NCBI RefSeq assembly: GCF_001423885.1
Contig: NZ_LMPP01000001.1
Coordinates: forward strand, 1,341,543 to 1,405,542
Length of the DNA: 64,000 nucleotides
From: Rathayibacter sp. Leaf185
GTDB taxonomy: Bacteria > Actinomycetota > Actinomycetes > Actinomycetales > Microbacteriaceae
Reading direction: 5' to 3'
Shown: positions 8,029 to 16,601 of the stretch, in pieces
Layout: each line of letters begins with the position of its first letter
Numbering within the stretch: the stretch's first letter is position 1
Notes under the pieces: model-generated
The model's database searches: none
What the model was told of the DNA's origin: nothing
What the model saw: the letters and a program-made list of their open reading frames with translations, nothing else
Translations under genes and position numbers: made by a program

Positions 8029-8994
8029 TCAGGGGACGAGGCGGGGGACGAGGCGCACCAGCAGCACCATCGCGACGAGCTCGACGAGGGTCTGCGTCAC
8101 CACGACCACAGGAACGAGCGACAGCGCCGGCGGCAGGGCCAGCGCGAGCGGGAGCACCACGAGGGAGTTGCGGGTCACTCCGCTGAACAGCAGGGCCCGC
8201 CGCCCCGGGGTGTCGAGGCGCGCGACCCTGCCCGCCGTGCCTCCGATCACCGTCATCACGACGACGAAGGCGGCGAAGACGAGCGCTACTGCGCCGAGTC
8301 GCGGCAGCGCGGCTCCCACCGCGCCCGCCTGCGACGCGACCACCGTGAGCAGCGTCGCGACCATCAGCGGCACCATCGCCGCCTGCACCGCGCGCTCGAC
8401 CCGCCGCCCCGCCGCCGAGCGCGCCGCGAGCGCCTGGAGAGCCGCCGCGGCGACGAGCGGCACGACGATGAGCAGCAGGAACGCCTCGGCGAACGGCCCG
8501 ATGTCGACCGCGGCCACCGCCTCCGCGCCGAGGATCACGCGGAGGAGGACCGGCAGCAGCAGGATCTGCACGAGCATCAGCAGGGGAGCGGCCGCGAGCA
8601 GCCGTGCGGAGGCACCACCCGCCAGACCGCTGAAGACGATCACGTAGTCGACGCACGGGGTCAGCAGCACCAGCAGCACGCCGAAGACCAGGGCCGGATC
8701 GCCGGCGACGAACCGCGAGAGGCCGAAGGCGACCGCCGGCACCACGACGAAGTTGACGATCAGCACCGCGCCGAGGAACCGACCGTCGCCGAAGGAGCGG
8801 AGTACAGAGCCGAACGGCACGCCGAGGAACGTCGCGAACAGCAGCAGCCCCAGCACCGGAGTGATGGCGACGTCGAGCCGCGCGGCCGCCGGCAGGAGCA
8901 GACCGCCGGCCAGTCCCACGACGATCGCGCCGAGGTACCAGGCGACCTGGTGCCGCTCGAGCGAGGCGATGGCGGGTGTCACGAAGGGGCGCAC
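8029..8994 (-). CDS. BASS/ACR3-type permease (arsenic-resistance-like)
   Basis: 321-residue membrane protein with about ten helices of the bile acid:sodium symporter superfamily. The segment LVLLTPCVDYVIVFSGLAGG carries a Pro-Cys pair in a central helix, as in ACR3 arsenite carriers, where that Cys is needed for transport. The frame opens with GTG at 8994 (VRPFVTPAIASLERHQ). No arsR or arsC is adjacent, so arsenite efflux is only one option; organic anion uptake is the alternative. It is convergent with the gene ending at 7998 and probably transcribed alone. Confidence 0.8.
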   Translation of the reverse strand: MRPFVTPAIASLERHQVAWYLGAIVVGLAGGLLLPAAARLDVAITPVLGLLLFATFLGVPFGSVLRSFGDGRFLGAVLIVNFVVVPAVAFGLSRFVAGDPALVFGVLLVLLTPCVDYVIVFSGLAGGASARLLAAAPLLMLVQILLLPVLLRVILGAEAVAAVDIGPFAEAFLLLIVVPLVAAAALQALAARSAAGRRVERAVQAAMVPLMVATLLTVVASQAGAVGAALPRLGAVALVFAAFVVVMTVIGGTAGRVARLDTPGRRALLFSGVTRNSLVVLPLALALPPALSLVPVVVVTQTLVELVAMVLLVRLVPRLVP

Positions 8995-9034
8995 CGGCTC
9001 ATCCTCCCGCTCGGCGCATCGAGCCGCGGACGCG

Positions 9035-10285
9035 TCAGGTCGTCTTCACCGCGTTGTCGCCGTGGTTGCCGATCACTTCGTACGCCGTGCTGCCGACCGC
9101 GCGCACCGGCTTCGTGTTCATGTGCCCGGTCGCCCACTGGTTGCCCAGCACCGAGACGGCGCGCGCGTTCAGGGCCTCGACGCAGTGCGTCCAGCCGGCG
9201 CCCGCGTCCTCGCAGGCGAAGATGTTGCCGGTGATGTTGAAGCCCACGGTGCGGGCGGTCGGCGAGACGCCCGTGATCGCGATCGCGGGGTAGGTGTTCG
9301 CCGCGGCCTTGCCTCCGTTGCTGATCGCGTTGCCGACGATCTGGATCTGCGCCAGATCCTCGGTCAGCCACGGCGGCATCGTGTAGACGAGCGACTGGCG
9401 CCGCGCCCCCTCCATGATGTTGTTCGCGATCGTCACCCGCCGGTTGCCGCGCAGCTCGATGTTGATCTGCGGCGAGCCGTCGAGGTGGTTGCCCAGGATG
9501 CGGACCGGCCCGCCCTCGATCGAGAGGTCGGCGTAGGAGGCGCCGATGTTGTTCTCGACGATCCAGGAGTCGATCATCCGGTAGCCCGTCCAGATGCCGG
9601 TGCCGGTGCACTGGTCGATGCTGCAGCGCTGGATGCGGTTGAGCAGCCCCAGGTCGCCGAAGGTGCCGTCGTTCAGGCGCATCCCGTAGTCGGTCCAGCC
9701 GTACAGCTGCAGCGAGTCGAGCACGGTCTTGTCGAGGTGGGCCGAGATGCACGGAGAGCCGAGGTCGTTCGCGTCGAGGATCAGGTTGTCGAAGCGGCAG
9801 GCCGAGAAGGCGCCGGTGACCACGGGCGCATCCGTGAGCGAGCGGATGCGCGTGGACAGCTCGCCCGCCCCGCGGAACGCGATGCTCGCCAGCCCGCTCG
9901 CGCGTCCGATCGACCCGGCGATGCGGTAGATGCCGCGGGGGAAGTAGACGACGCCTCCGTAGGTCGCGAGGGCCGCATCGATCGCGGCGTCGACGGCGGG
10001 GAGGTCGTCGGTGCTGCCGTCGCCGGTCGCGCCGTAGTCGTGCACGTTGTAGACGAGCTCGCCCTTGGCCACGGGGCGCTCGCCGGAGTCGGTGAGCACC
10101 GCGGCCGGGAGCTGCGCGAGGGGCACCGCTCCGGAGGCGTCCAGCCCCGCCACTCCACCGGGCGCGGCGACCTCGGAGTGCAGCACGGGCGAGTCGGGGT
10201 CGGCGGTCGCGAGAGTGGCGCCGAGGGGGGCGGCGAAGAGTCCGCGGCGGGTGAGCTCGGCGGCAGCGACGGAGAGAAGGGGCAT
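9035..10285 (-). CDS. Secreted right-handed beta-helix protein (pectate-lyase-like)
   Basis: 416 residues from ATG at 10285. The N-terminus ELTRRGLFAAPLGATLATA has a twin-Arg motif and a weak hydrophobic stretch, suggesting Tat-type export. NVHDYGATGDGSTDDLPAVDAAIDAA is the start of the pectate lyase/GH28-like fold, followed by YFPRGIYRIAG and many short beta-helix rungs (RILGNHLDGS, RVTIANNIMEG, IQIVGNAISNGG, FNITGNIFACED). It probably cuts or binds a polysaccharide outside the cell. Catalytic residues cannot be assigned by eye. It is divergent from the c-di-GMP/exopolysaccharide operon (110-bp gap), so it may trim or release that polymer; this is inference. Confidence 0.82.
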   Translation of the reverse strand: MPLLSVAAAELTRRGLFAAPLGATLATADPDSPVLHSEVAAPGGVAGLDASGAVPLAQLPAAVLTDSGERPVAKGELVYNVHDYGATGDGSTDDLPAVDAAIDAALATYGGVVYFPRGIYRIAGSIGRASGLASIAFRGAGELSTRIRSLTDAPVVTGAFSACRFDNLILDANDLGSPCISAHLDKTVLDSLQLYGWTDYGMRLNDGTFGDLGLLNRIQRCSIDQCTGTGIWTGYRMIDSWIVENNIGASYADLSIEGGPVRILGNHLDGSPQINIELRGNRRVTIANNIMEGARRQSLVYTMPPWLTEDLAQIQIVGNAISNGGKAAANTYPAIAITGVSPTARTVGFNITGNIFACEDAGAGWTHCVEALNARAVSVLGNQWATGHMNTKPVRAVGSTAYEVIGNHGDNAVKTT

Positions 10286-10383
10286 GCGCTCACTATGGAT
10301 CCGGACCCGAGGCGTACAGACCCTAGAACAGGGGCGATGGCGCTGCACAGAATCTCGACGCGGCCGGGGACAGCGCCGCCGTC

Positions 10384-10389
10384 TAGCAT
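10384..10389 (+). promoter_or_regulatory. -10 element (TAGCAT) of the c-di-GMP/EPS operon
   Basis: TAGCAT 6 nt before the ATG at 10396, fitting a leaderless transcript. The divergent beta-helix gene starts 110 bp away, so both promoters share this gap. Confidence 0.45.
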
Positions 10390-10395
10390 GCCCCC

Positions 10396-12729
10396 ATGCA
10401 GCGCACCCACGGGCTCAGGGCCCTCGACGTCGTGATCAGCGTGCTGCTCGGCGTCTTCGCGCTGGGGCTGATCGCCAACTCGGTGCGCCTGCTCATCATC
10501 ACGCCTCCGCTGAGCTGGGCGTTCGTGGTCGCGTTCGGCCTCGCCGTGGGCCTCACCGCCGCGCTGCGGATCCCGCTCGGCCGCCGCTCCGGCATGCCGG
10601 TGATGGGGCTGACCGTGTCGCTCCTGGTCGTCCTGCAGCCGGGGGTGGACCCGCTGCGCCTGCTCGGCGTGTGGACGGCGGCGACCCTCCTCGCCCAGCT
10701 CGTGCAGACCCGCAGCGTCCCGATCGCGGCGTACATCACGGGGCTGGGGGCGTTCTCCGGCCTGGCCTACCTGACCGTGTTCGATCTGCTGCGCGGCCCC
10801 TTCGGCGCCCCTCTCGCCCTCCTGGCGGCGACCGTCGTCCTGCTGCTGGTCATCCTGCTCGTCGACCTGCTCCGCCAGCGGGGGCGCTGGGGCCTGGACT
10901 GGGAGCGGGGCTTCAGCGCGCTCGTGCCGAAGCGGGTCGGGCTGATGGCCCTGCTGCTCTGGGCGTTCGGCACCGGCATCTGGTTCCTCGACAGCATCGT
11001 CGTGCCGGCGATGGCGGGCGACCCGGCGATCGAGCAGAGCCCGCTGCTGCTGCTCGTGGTCGGCGCCGTCGTCTTCAGCGTGGCGAAGCGGATCGAGGTG
11101 CGCCGGGTGCGCAGGCGCCTCGCCGGGGTCCTCGACGCGGCGCTCGAGCTGCCGTGGGGCGGAGTCTCGCAGGCCGAGGGCGCGATCATCGCGCACGCGC
11201 GGACCTCGATCGAGGCCGACCGGATCGAGGTGCGCGACGAGCCCGCCTCGGGCAGCGAGATCGGCTCGGTGATGCTGCTCCCCGGCGGCCGGACCCGCTT
11301 CGTCGTCGCGTCGAAGCGGCTCAGCCCCACCCCGTTCAGCACCGAGGACGAGCAGATCCTCGACGCCCTGGCGCACATGGGCACCGACACGCTCGGCGCG
11401 CGCGACGATGTGGAGTCGCTGCGCCGCTACGTCGACCGCGACCCGCTCACAGGTCTGCCGAACCAGCGCGCGTTCCAGTCGGCGCTCGCGACCTACAACC
11501 GCGACCGCCGGCCGTTCGAGGGCATCGCGGTGCTCTTCCTCGACCTCGACGACTTCAAGGATCTGAACGACGGTCGCGGTCACCACGTCGGCGACAAGAT
11601 GCTCCGGCTGGTGGGGCAGCGGCTGGCCGAGGTCACGGCCGAGGGCGGCTTCGCGGCGCGCGTCGGCGGCGACGAGTTCGTGCTGATCCTCCGCGGCCTG
11701 CGCTCGGCCGACGACGCGCGCAGGCGCGCCGAGGCGCTCGTCGAGACCGTCAGTGCCACGGCGACGGTCGAGGGCGACACTCTCGCCCCGGTCGTGAGCG
11801 TCGGAGTCGCGTTCTCGGCGCACGAGGAGTCGGATCCGTCGACCATCGTCATCGAGGCCGACCGCAGCATGCTCGCCCTCAAGCGCGGGAGGGGCCGGGC
11901 CGGGCGCGAGCGCTCGAGCGCGATCGACGTCACCTCTGTGCTCGCGGATCCGGTGCGGGAGGCGGCGTCCCGAGCCGTCCGCGACCGCACCCTCGACGTC
12001 GCCTTCCAGCCCATCGTCGAGCTCGCGACCAACCGCATCTGGGCGTTCGAGGCGCTGGTGCGCCTCGAGGATCCGATCGTCGGCCGCATCGACCCGGTCG
12101 ACCTCATCGAGAAGGTGCGCGAGCTCGACCTGCTCGACGATCTCACCGTGCAGGTCGTCGACAAGGCGATGTCGGCGGCCGAGAGCTTCCGCGGCACCGG
12201 GGTGGGCATCGAGTGCATGACGGTCAACGTCGATCTCGAGCAGCTGGCGCCGGGCCGGCTCGGCGATCACCTGGCCGAGGTGCCGGCACGGTTCCCCGGC
12301 GTGCGCCTGTGCATCGAGCTCAACGAGCGCACTCTCGACGGCGCGACCGACGCCCTCCGCCAGGACGCCCAGCGGCTGCGCGACAGGGGAGTGCTGATCG
12401 CGCTCGACGACTACGGCGCGCAGGGCTCCTCCGCGGCGTCGCTGGCGACCTTCCCACTCGACATCGTGAAGCTCGACCGGGTGCTGATCACCGATCTCGC
12501 GACCGAGGTCCGCAAGCGCGAGATCGTGCGGGCCCTGCAGTCGTACTCGGTGGCGACGGGGGTGCGCGTGATCGTCGAGGGTGCGGAGGACCTCGAGACG
12601 ATCGACCTCCTCCGCGAGCTCGGAGTGACCGACGTGCAAGGGTACGTCTTCGGTCGCCCCGTCACCCGTACGGGGGCGGAGCACCGATTGCTGACCACCG
12701 GATCGGTCGCCGTGCACTCCCTAGACTGA
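10396..12729 (+). CDS. Membrane GGDEF-EAL protein (c-di-GMP synthesis/turnover)
   Basis: 777 residues. Residues 1-230 hold about seven membrane helices; 240-340 look like a degenerate GAF-type domain ending in PFSTEDEQILDALAHMG; the GGDEF domain follows RDPLTGLPNQRAF, with an intact GGDEF at 424-428; the EAL domain starts near 530, with EAL at 552-554, NVDLEQL, ELNERTL, LDDYG, KLD and VEGAED retained. Both diguanylate cyclase and phosphodiesterase activities are therefore possible. No RxxD inhibitory site precedes the GGDEF (the segment is EGGFAAR), so product inhibition is probably absent. It is the first gene of a four-gene set whose last product carries a c-di-GMP-binding MshEN domain, suggesting local signalling to that synthase. 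Confidence 0.93.
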   Translation: MQRTHGLRALDVVISVLLGVFALGLIANSVRLLIITPPLSWAFVVAFGLAVGLTAALRIPLGRRSGMPVMGLTVSLLVVLQPGVDPLRLLGVWTAATLLAQLVQTRSVPIAAYITGLGAFSGLAYLTVFDLLRGPFGAPLALLAATVVLLLVILLVDLLRQRGRWGLDWERGFSALVPKRVGLMALLLWAFGTGIWFLDSIVVPAMAGDPAIEQSPLLLLVVGAVVFSVAKRIEVRRVRRRLAGVLDAALELPWGGVSQAEGAIIAHARTSIEADRIEVRDEPASGSEIGSVMLLPGGRTRFVVASKRLSPTPFSTEDEQILDALAHMGTDTLGARDDVESLRRYVDRDPLTGLPNQRAFQSALATYNRDRRPFEGIAVLFLDLDDFKDLNDGRGHHVGDKMLRLVGQRLAEVTAEGGFAARVGGDEFVLILRGLRSADDARRRAEALVETVSATATVEGDTLAPVVSVGVAFSAHEESDPSTIVIEADRSMLALKRGRGRAGRERSSAIDVTSVLADPVREAASRAVRDRTLDVAFQPIVELATNRIWAFEALVRLEDPIVGRIDPVDLIEKVRELDLLDDLTVQVVDKAMSAAESFRGTGVGIECMTVNVDLEQLAPGRLGDHLAEVPARFPGVRLCIELNERTLDGATDALRQDAQRLRDRGVLIALDDYGAQGSSAASLATFPLDIVKLDRVLITDLATEVRKREIVRALQSYSVATGVRVIVEGAEDLETIDLLRELGVTDVQGYVFGRPVTRTGAEHRLLTTGSVAVHSLD

Positions 12730-12851
12730 CGCGAGAACGGGGCGTCGGAGCCGAATTCCACGGCTCGCGCCGAGGCCCGGGAACGACCGTTCGACTCCAT
12801 CCTCGAGCGTCGGCCGGTCCGCGCTCCCGTATGCCGATCGGATCGTCGTTC

Positions 12852-14915
12852 ATGCCTTCACCAGCCCTGCACCGGCGTGCTCTCGCGGCGGTCGCCGCAC
12901 CCGCTCTCTGCGCCGTCCTGGTCTTCGGGGCCGCCTCGAGCGCCTCCGCCGCCGAGTTCGTCGACCCGGCGACCGGATCGGTCGTGCAGGCCTCCGCCAG
13001 CGCCGCGACCCTCACCGTCACCGCGGGCGCGGCGTTCCAGTACCTCACCCTCCCGGTCGCCGACGGCGTCACTCCGACCCGCGTGCTCGCCTCCCTGCAG
13101 GCCGCCGAACCGCTGACCGGCTCGCTCGCCGTCATCGTCTCGGGCCGCACCGTGCAGACCGTCGACGCGGCGACCGCGACCCGGCTCGACCTCGCGCTCC
13201 AGCCGGGCGACGTCGTCGACGGCGTCCTCGCGATCGGCTTCCAGCTGACCGGAGCGACCGGCTCGGCCGGCGCGCTCTGCGAGGTGCAGGGGCGCTCGCT
13301 CACGGTCTCGGACATCGGGATCGTCGGCGACGGCGTGCCCGCGGCGCCCACCACCGTCGGCGACTTCTTCGGCGACTCCGTCACGGCCGTCTCGATCGTG
13401 GTGCCCGACGGCGCCGACGACGCCCTGCGCGCCGCGGGGCTCTCGGCCGCCGCCTCGCTGGCCGCGCGCTACTCCTCCGGAACCGTGATCACCGTCTCGG
13501 AGGCGAGCGACACCGACGGCCGCCCCGAGCTCGACCCCGCGCAGGGCCGCCTCGTGACCTTCGCCGCGGCCGACGGCGACGTCGTCACGTCGATCAGCGA
13601 CGAGAACGGCGTGCCCGCGCTCACGCTCAGCGGCGCCTCCGGAGACCTCGCCGCCGCCGGAGCCGCACTCGGCAGCGAGTACCGCGGTCTCGCCTCGAGC
13701 GCGACGACCACCGGCCTCGCGCAGAAGGTGGTGCCGTCGAGCTCGCTCGAGCACACCCTCGCCGACTTCGGCGCCGACCGGATCGCCCTCGGCAGCACCG
13801 GTGCCGCGGCCAGCTACACGACCATCACGCAGTCCGCGTTCGGCGGACCGGTCTCGGCGGTCGACCTCCAGCTGGTCGGCACGCACTCCGCGATCCCCGA
13901 GGGCGTCACGGCCACGGCCAACGTCTACTGGAACGACTTCCTGATCGGCTCGAGCGTGCTCGGCACCGACACCGCCGTCGACATGGAGCTGTCGGTCCCG
14001 ACCGGCCAGCTCGGCTCCTCGAACGGACTCTCGGTGCGCCTCTCGGCAGTGCGCGACGGCGACGGCCTCTGCATCGGCTCGGCCGACTCCGTGCCGATCG
14101 AGTTCTTCGTCGACGGAGCCTCCTCCACCGTCACCGGTGTCCGCGGCGAGTCCGCTGCGCCCGGCTTCGGCCGCTTCCCGCAGGCCTTCGGCGGCGAGCT
14201 CGCCGTGGCGTTCGGCGACTCGGCGACCGGTGCCGACGCTCTGCGCAGCGCGGGCGACCTCGTCGCGGCGCTGCAGCGGGTCGACTCCTCGCCGCTCGCG
14301 GTGTCGGTCGTCGGCCTCGACGACTTCGTCGACTCCGACCGCTCGGGCCTGGTGGTCGGCGCCGGCTCGGCCGACGCGGAGGCGCTCAAGACTCCGCTGC
14401 GCCTCGCCGAGTTCACCGCCATCGACGCGTCGAGCCTGAGCTACGGAGTCGGCACCGAGGCGCCCTACGCGGCTCTCGAGGCCTTCACCACCGAGGGTCG
14501 CGACCTGGTGCTGCTCGGCGGCTGGAGCCCCGACGGCGACGCGACCGCCTCCTCCGCGCTGCAGGCGTCGATCGGCGCCTACGCCGCCGAGGAGGGCTGG
14601 ACCTCGCTCTCGGGCAACCTGGCAGTGACCGGCTCGGAGGCGTCGGAACCGGTGCAGATCGACAGCAACGAGATCACGCCGCAGGACGAGGTCAAGGACG
14701 ACTACTCGGCGTACGGGATCTGGTTCGTCGTCGCGGTCGTCGTCATCGGCCTGCTGATCCTGCTCGGCTGGCTCGCCCGCCGCCGCCGGGCGCGCAAGGT
14801 CGCGGCGTACGTCGACGCGCAGGAGCGCGCCGCCGTGGAGCCGGATGCCACGACCGGGACGGCCCCCCACGGCCAGCACGCCGCCGACCCCGCGCGCCCC
14901 GACTCCTCCGACTGA
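12852..14915 (+). CDS. BcsB-like cell-surface protein
   Basis: 687 residues. Residues 1-36 are a signal peptide (ending ASSASA), followed by two alternating pairs of beta-rich and alpha/beta segments: TAGAAFQYLTLPVADGVTPTRV and FGGPVSAVDLQLVGTHSAIP resemble the carbohydrate-binding-like parts of BcsB, and SVTAVSIVVPDGADDALRAA and GELAVAFGDSATGADALRSA the flavodoxin-like parts. One membrane helix lies at about 621-645 (IWFVVAVVVIGLLILLGWLA), then a basic cytoplasmic tail. The layout fits BcsB, the anchored partner that guides polymer out of a BcsA-type synthase; sequence identity to BcsB is low, so this is structural inference. ATG at 12852 is used; an in-frame ATG at 12831 is possible. It is followed after 7 bp by the GT-C gene. 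Confidence 0.7.
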   Translation: MPSPALHRRALAAVAAPALCAVLVFGAASSASAAEFVDPATGSVVQASASAATLTVTAGAAFQYLTLPVADGVTPTRVLASLQAAEPLTGSLAVIVSGRTVQTVDAATATRLDLALQPGDVVDGVLAIGFQLTGATGSAGALCEVQGRSLTVSDIGIVGDGVPAAPTTVGDFFGDSVTAVSIVVPDGADDALRAAGLSAAASLAARYSSGTVITVSEASDTDGRPELDPAQGRLVTFAAADGDVVTSISDENGVPALTLSGASGDLAAAGAALGSEYRGLASSATTTGLAQKVVPSSSLEHTLADFGADRIALGSTGAAASYTTITQSAFGGPVSAVDLQLVGTHSAIPEGVTATANVYWNDFLIGSSVLGTDTAVDMELSVPTGQLGSSNGLSVRLSAVRDGDGLCIGSADSVPIEFFVDGASSTVTGVRGESAAPGFGRFPQAFGGELAVAFGDSATGADALRSAGDLVAALQRVDSSPLAVSVVGLDDFVDSDRSGLVVGAGSADAEALKTPLRLAEFTAIDASSLSYGVGTEAPYAALEAFTTEGRDLVLLGGWSPDGDATASSALQASIGAYAAEEGWTSLSGNLAVTGSEASEPVQIDSNEITPQDEVKDDYSAYGIWFVVAVVVIGLLILLGWLARRRRARKVAAYVDAQERAAVEPDATTGTAPHGQHAADPARPDSSD

Positions 14916-14922
14916 GCACGCC

Positions 14923-16599
14923 GTGACCAGCACGATCGCCGCACCGCCGGCCGCGCCGCCCGCGGCCCGCCCGTGGTGGCTGGGCGCCTGGGACCGGCTC
15001 GGGCAGCCCGTGACCGGCCGACAGGTGCCGGGCACGGTCGTCGTCCTGGTCGTCTCGCTCCTGGTCGGCTTCGCCGCGTGCCTGGTGACGACGTCCTCCG
15101 GCATCAACCTCGCCTACGCCGACACGCAGAGCCACCTCGCGATCTCGCGGCGCATCTTCGACTCGAAGGCGCCCGGATTCACGCAGCTCGGCACGGTGTG
15201 GCTGCCGGTCCCGAGCCTCATCCTGATCCCGTTCGTGCAGTCGCTGTGGCTCTGGCACACCGGCTGGGCCGCGGGCCTGCTCGGCATGATCTGCCTCGCC
15301 GGGACCGCCTGCGGGGTCTACCGGATCTCGGCGCGGGTGGGCCACCTCCGCGCCGGCCGCATCACCGCCGTGCTGCTGGTGCTGGCGAACCCCGGGGTGC
15401 TCTACGCGTTCTCGACCGCGATGACGGAGCCGGTGCTCATCGTCACCATGGTCGGCTGCTTCGCGGGGCTCTCGCACTGGGTCACCAGCCGCCGCACTCT
15501 GATGGCCGGCGAGATGATGGTCTTCTGCGGCCTGCCCGCGGCGGCCGCGACGCTCTCGCGGTACGAGGGCTGGGTCCTCGTGGTCGGCGGCACGCTCGTC
15601 GTGCTGATCGTCGCCTGGCGCCGCAAGAAGTCGCTCTTCTACGCCGTGAAGATGGCCTGCGCCTTCGGGATCCTGCCGCTGATCTCGATCGTCTGGTGGC
15701 TGGTCTACAACTTCACCGTCTACTCCAACCCGCTCGAGTTCATGAACGGGCAGTACTCGGCCGCGAACCTGCAGAAGGCCGTCGCCGACGCGGGACTGCT
15801 GGCCTACCAGGGCAACGCGGGTCTGACGCTCTGGTCGTACAACTGGGCGGTGCTCGAGACCTCGGGCCTCGTCACGGTCGCCCTCGGCATCGCCGGCGCT
15901 CTCGTGCTCGCGTGGCGCCGCGGGATCTCGGACGACGCCCTCGTGATCTGGCTGATGATCGTCTCGTACGCGTTCTCGCTCCTGAGCCTCTACCTCGGCC
16001 AGACGCACATGAACAACGACCAGACCCTGCCGACGAACTGGTGGAACAACCGCTACGCGCTGTCGGTGCTGCCGTTCCTCGCGGTGCTGGCGGCGGTGCT
16101 CGTCGACGCGCTGCGGCGCCTCCCGCGGGTCGGAGCGGGCGCGCTCGGCCTGGTGCTGCTCCTGCTCGGCGCCCAGACGGTGTGGTGGGCGCAGGACCTC
16201 GACCGCAACGCTGTGATCGCCGAGGCGACCGGCTACGTGGGCCTGAAGGAGGCGTCCGGCGCGACCGCCGCCGCCCGCTACCTGGGCGAGCACTACGACG
16301 GCGGGGGCGTGCTGATCGACGAGAGCGCCGCGGGCAACGCGCTCCTGCCCGAGATCGGCATCCCGCTCGCCGAGTACTACAACCGCTCGGCCGGCGAGCT
16401 CTTCGACGAGGCCCTCGCGGCTCCGTACACTCACGCGAAGTGGGTGTTCGTGACCACCGCCGACGCCCCCGAGCTGAGCGAGACCGGAGTCGCCGACCTG
16501 GTCTACGACGCGATCACCCGCGACTCGTCGTTCGACACCCGCTACCGGCCGGTCTTCTCCCAGGGCATCTACGTGATCTACGAGCGGCTCGGAGGCTGA
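14923..16599 (+). CDS. GT-C-type membrane glycosyltransferase (GT39/ArnT-like)
   Basis: 558 residues from GTG at 14923 with about ten to twelve helices. The first long extracytoplasmic loop has YADTQSHLAISRRIFDS, where GT-C enzymes carry an acidic catalytic motif; TWLP-like GTVWLPVPSLILIPF and LSRYEGWVLVVGG follow as in dolichyl- or polyprenyl-phosphate-sugar-using enzymes. The C-terminal 130 residues form a soluble outer domain. It probably transfers a sugar from a polyprenyl-phosphate donor on the outer face. It lies 7 bp after the BcsB-like gene and 2 bp before the GT2 synthase, so it likely modifies the same polymer or its acceptor. Confidence 0.82.
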   Translation: MTSTIAAPPAAPPAARPWWLGAWDRLGQPVTGRQVPGTVVVLVVSLLVGFAACLVTTSSGINLAYADTQSHLAISRRIFDSKAPGFTQLGTVWLPVPSLILIPFVQSLWLWHTGWAAGLLGMICLAGTACGVYRISARVGHLRAGRITAVLLVLANPGVLYAFSTAMTEPVLIVTMVGCFAGLSHWVTSRRTLMAGEMMVFCGLPAAAATLSRYEGWVLVVGGTLVVLIVAWRRKKSLFYAVKMACAFGILPLISIVWWLVYNFTVYSNPLEFMNGQYSAANLQKAVADAGLLAYQGNAGLTLWSYNWAVLETSGLVTVALGIAGALVLAWRRGISDDALVIWLMIVSYAFSLLSLYLGQTHMNNDQTLPTNWWNNRYALSVLPFLAVLAAVLVDALRRLPRVGAGALGLVLLLLGAQTVWWAQDLDRNAVIAEATGYVGLKEASGATAAARYLGEHYDGGGVLIDESAAGNALLPEIGIPLAEYYNRSAGELFDEALAAPYTHAKWVFVTTADAPELSETGVADLVYDAITRDSSFDTRYRPVFSQGIYVIYERLGG

Positions 16600-16601
16600 G
16601 C

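Noticed and set aside
9781-12717. Long minus-strand frame opposite the GGDEF-EAL gene
   Set aside because: Composition mirrors the real gene; no recognisable protein.
10065-12851. Very long open frame running into the BcsB-like gene from upstream
   Set aside because: Before 12831 it translates to Arg/Pro-rich sequence antisense or out of frame with two clear genes; only the part from 12852 is real.
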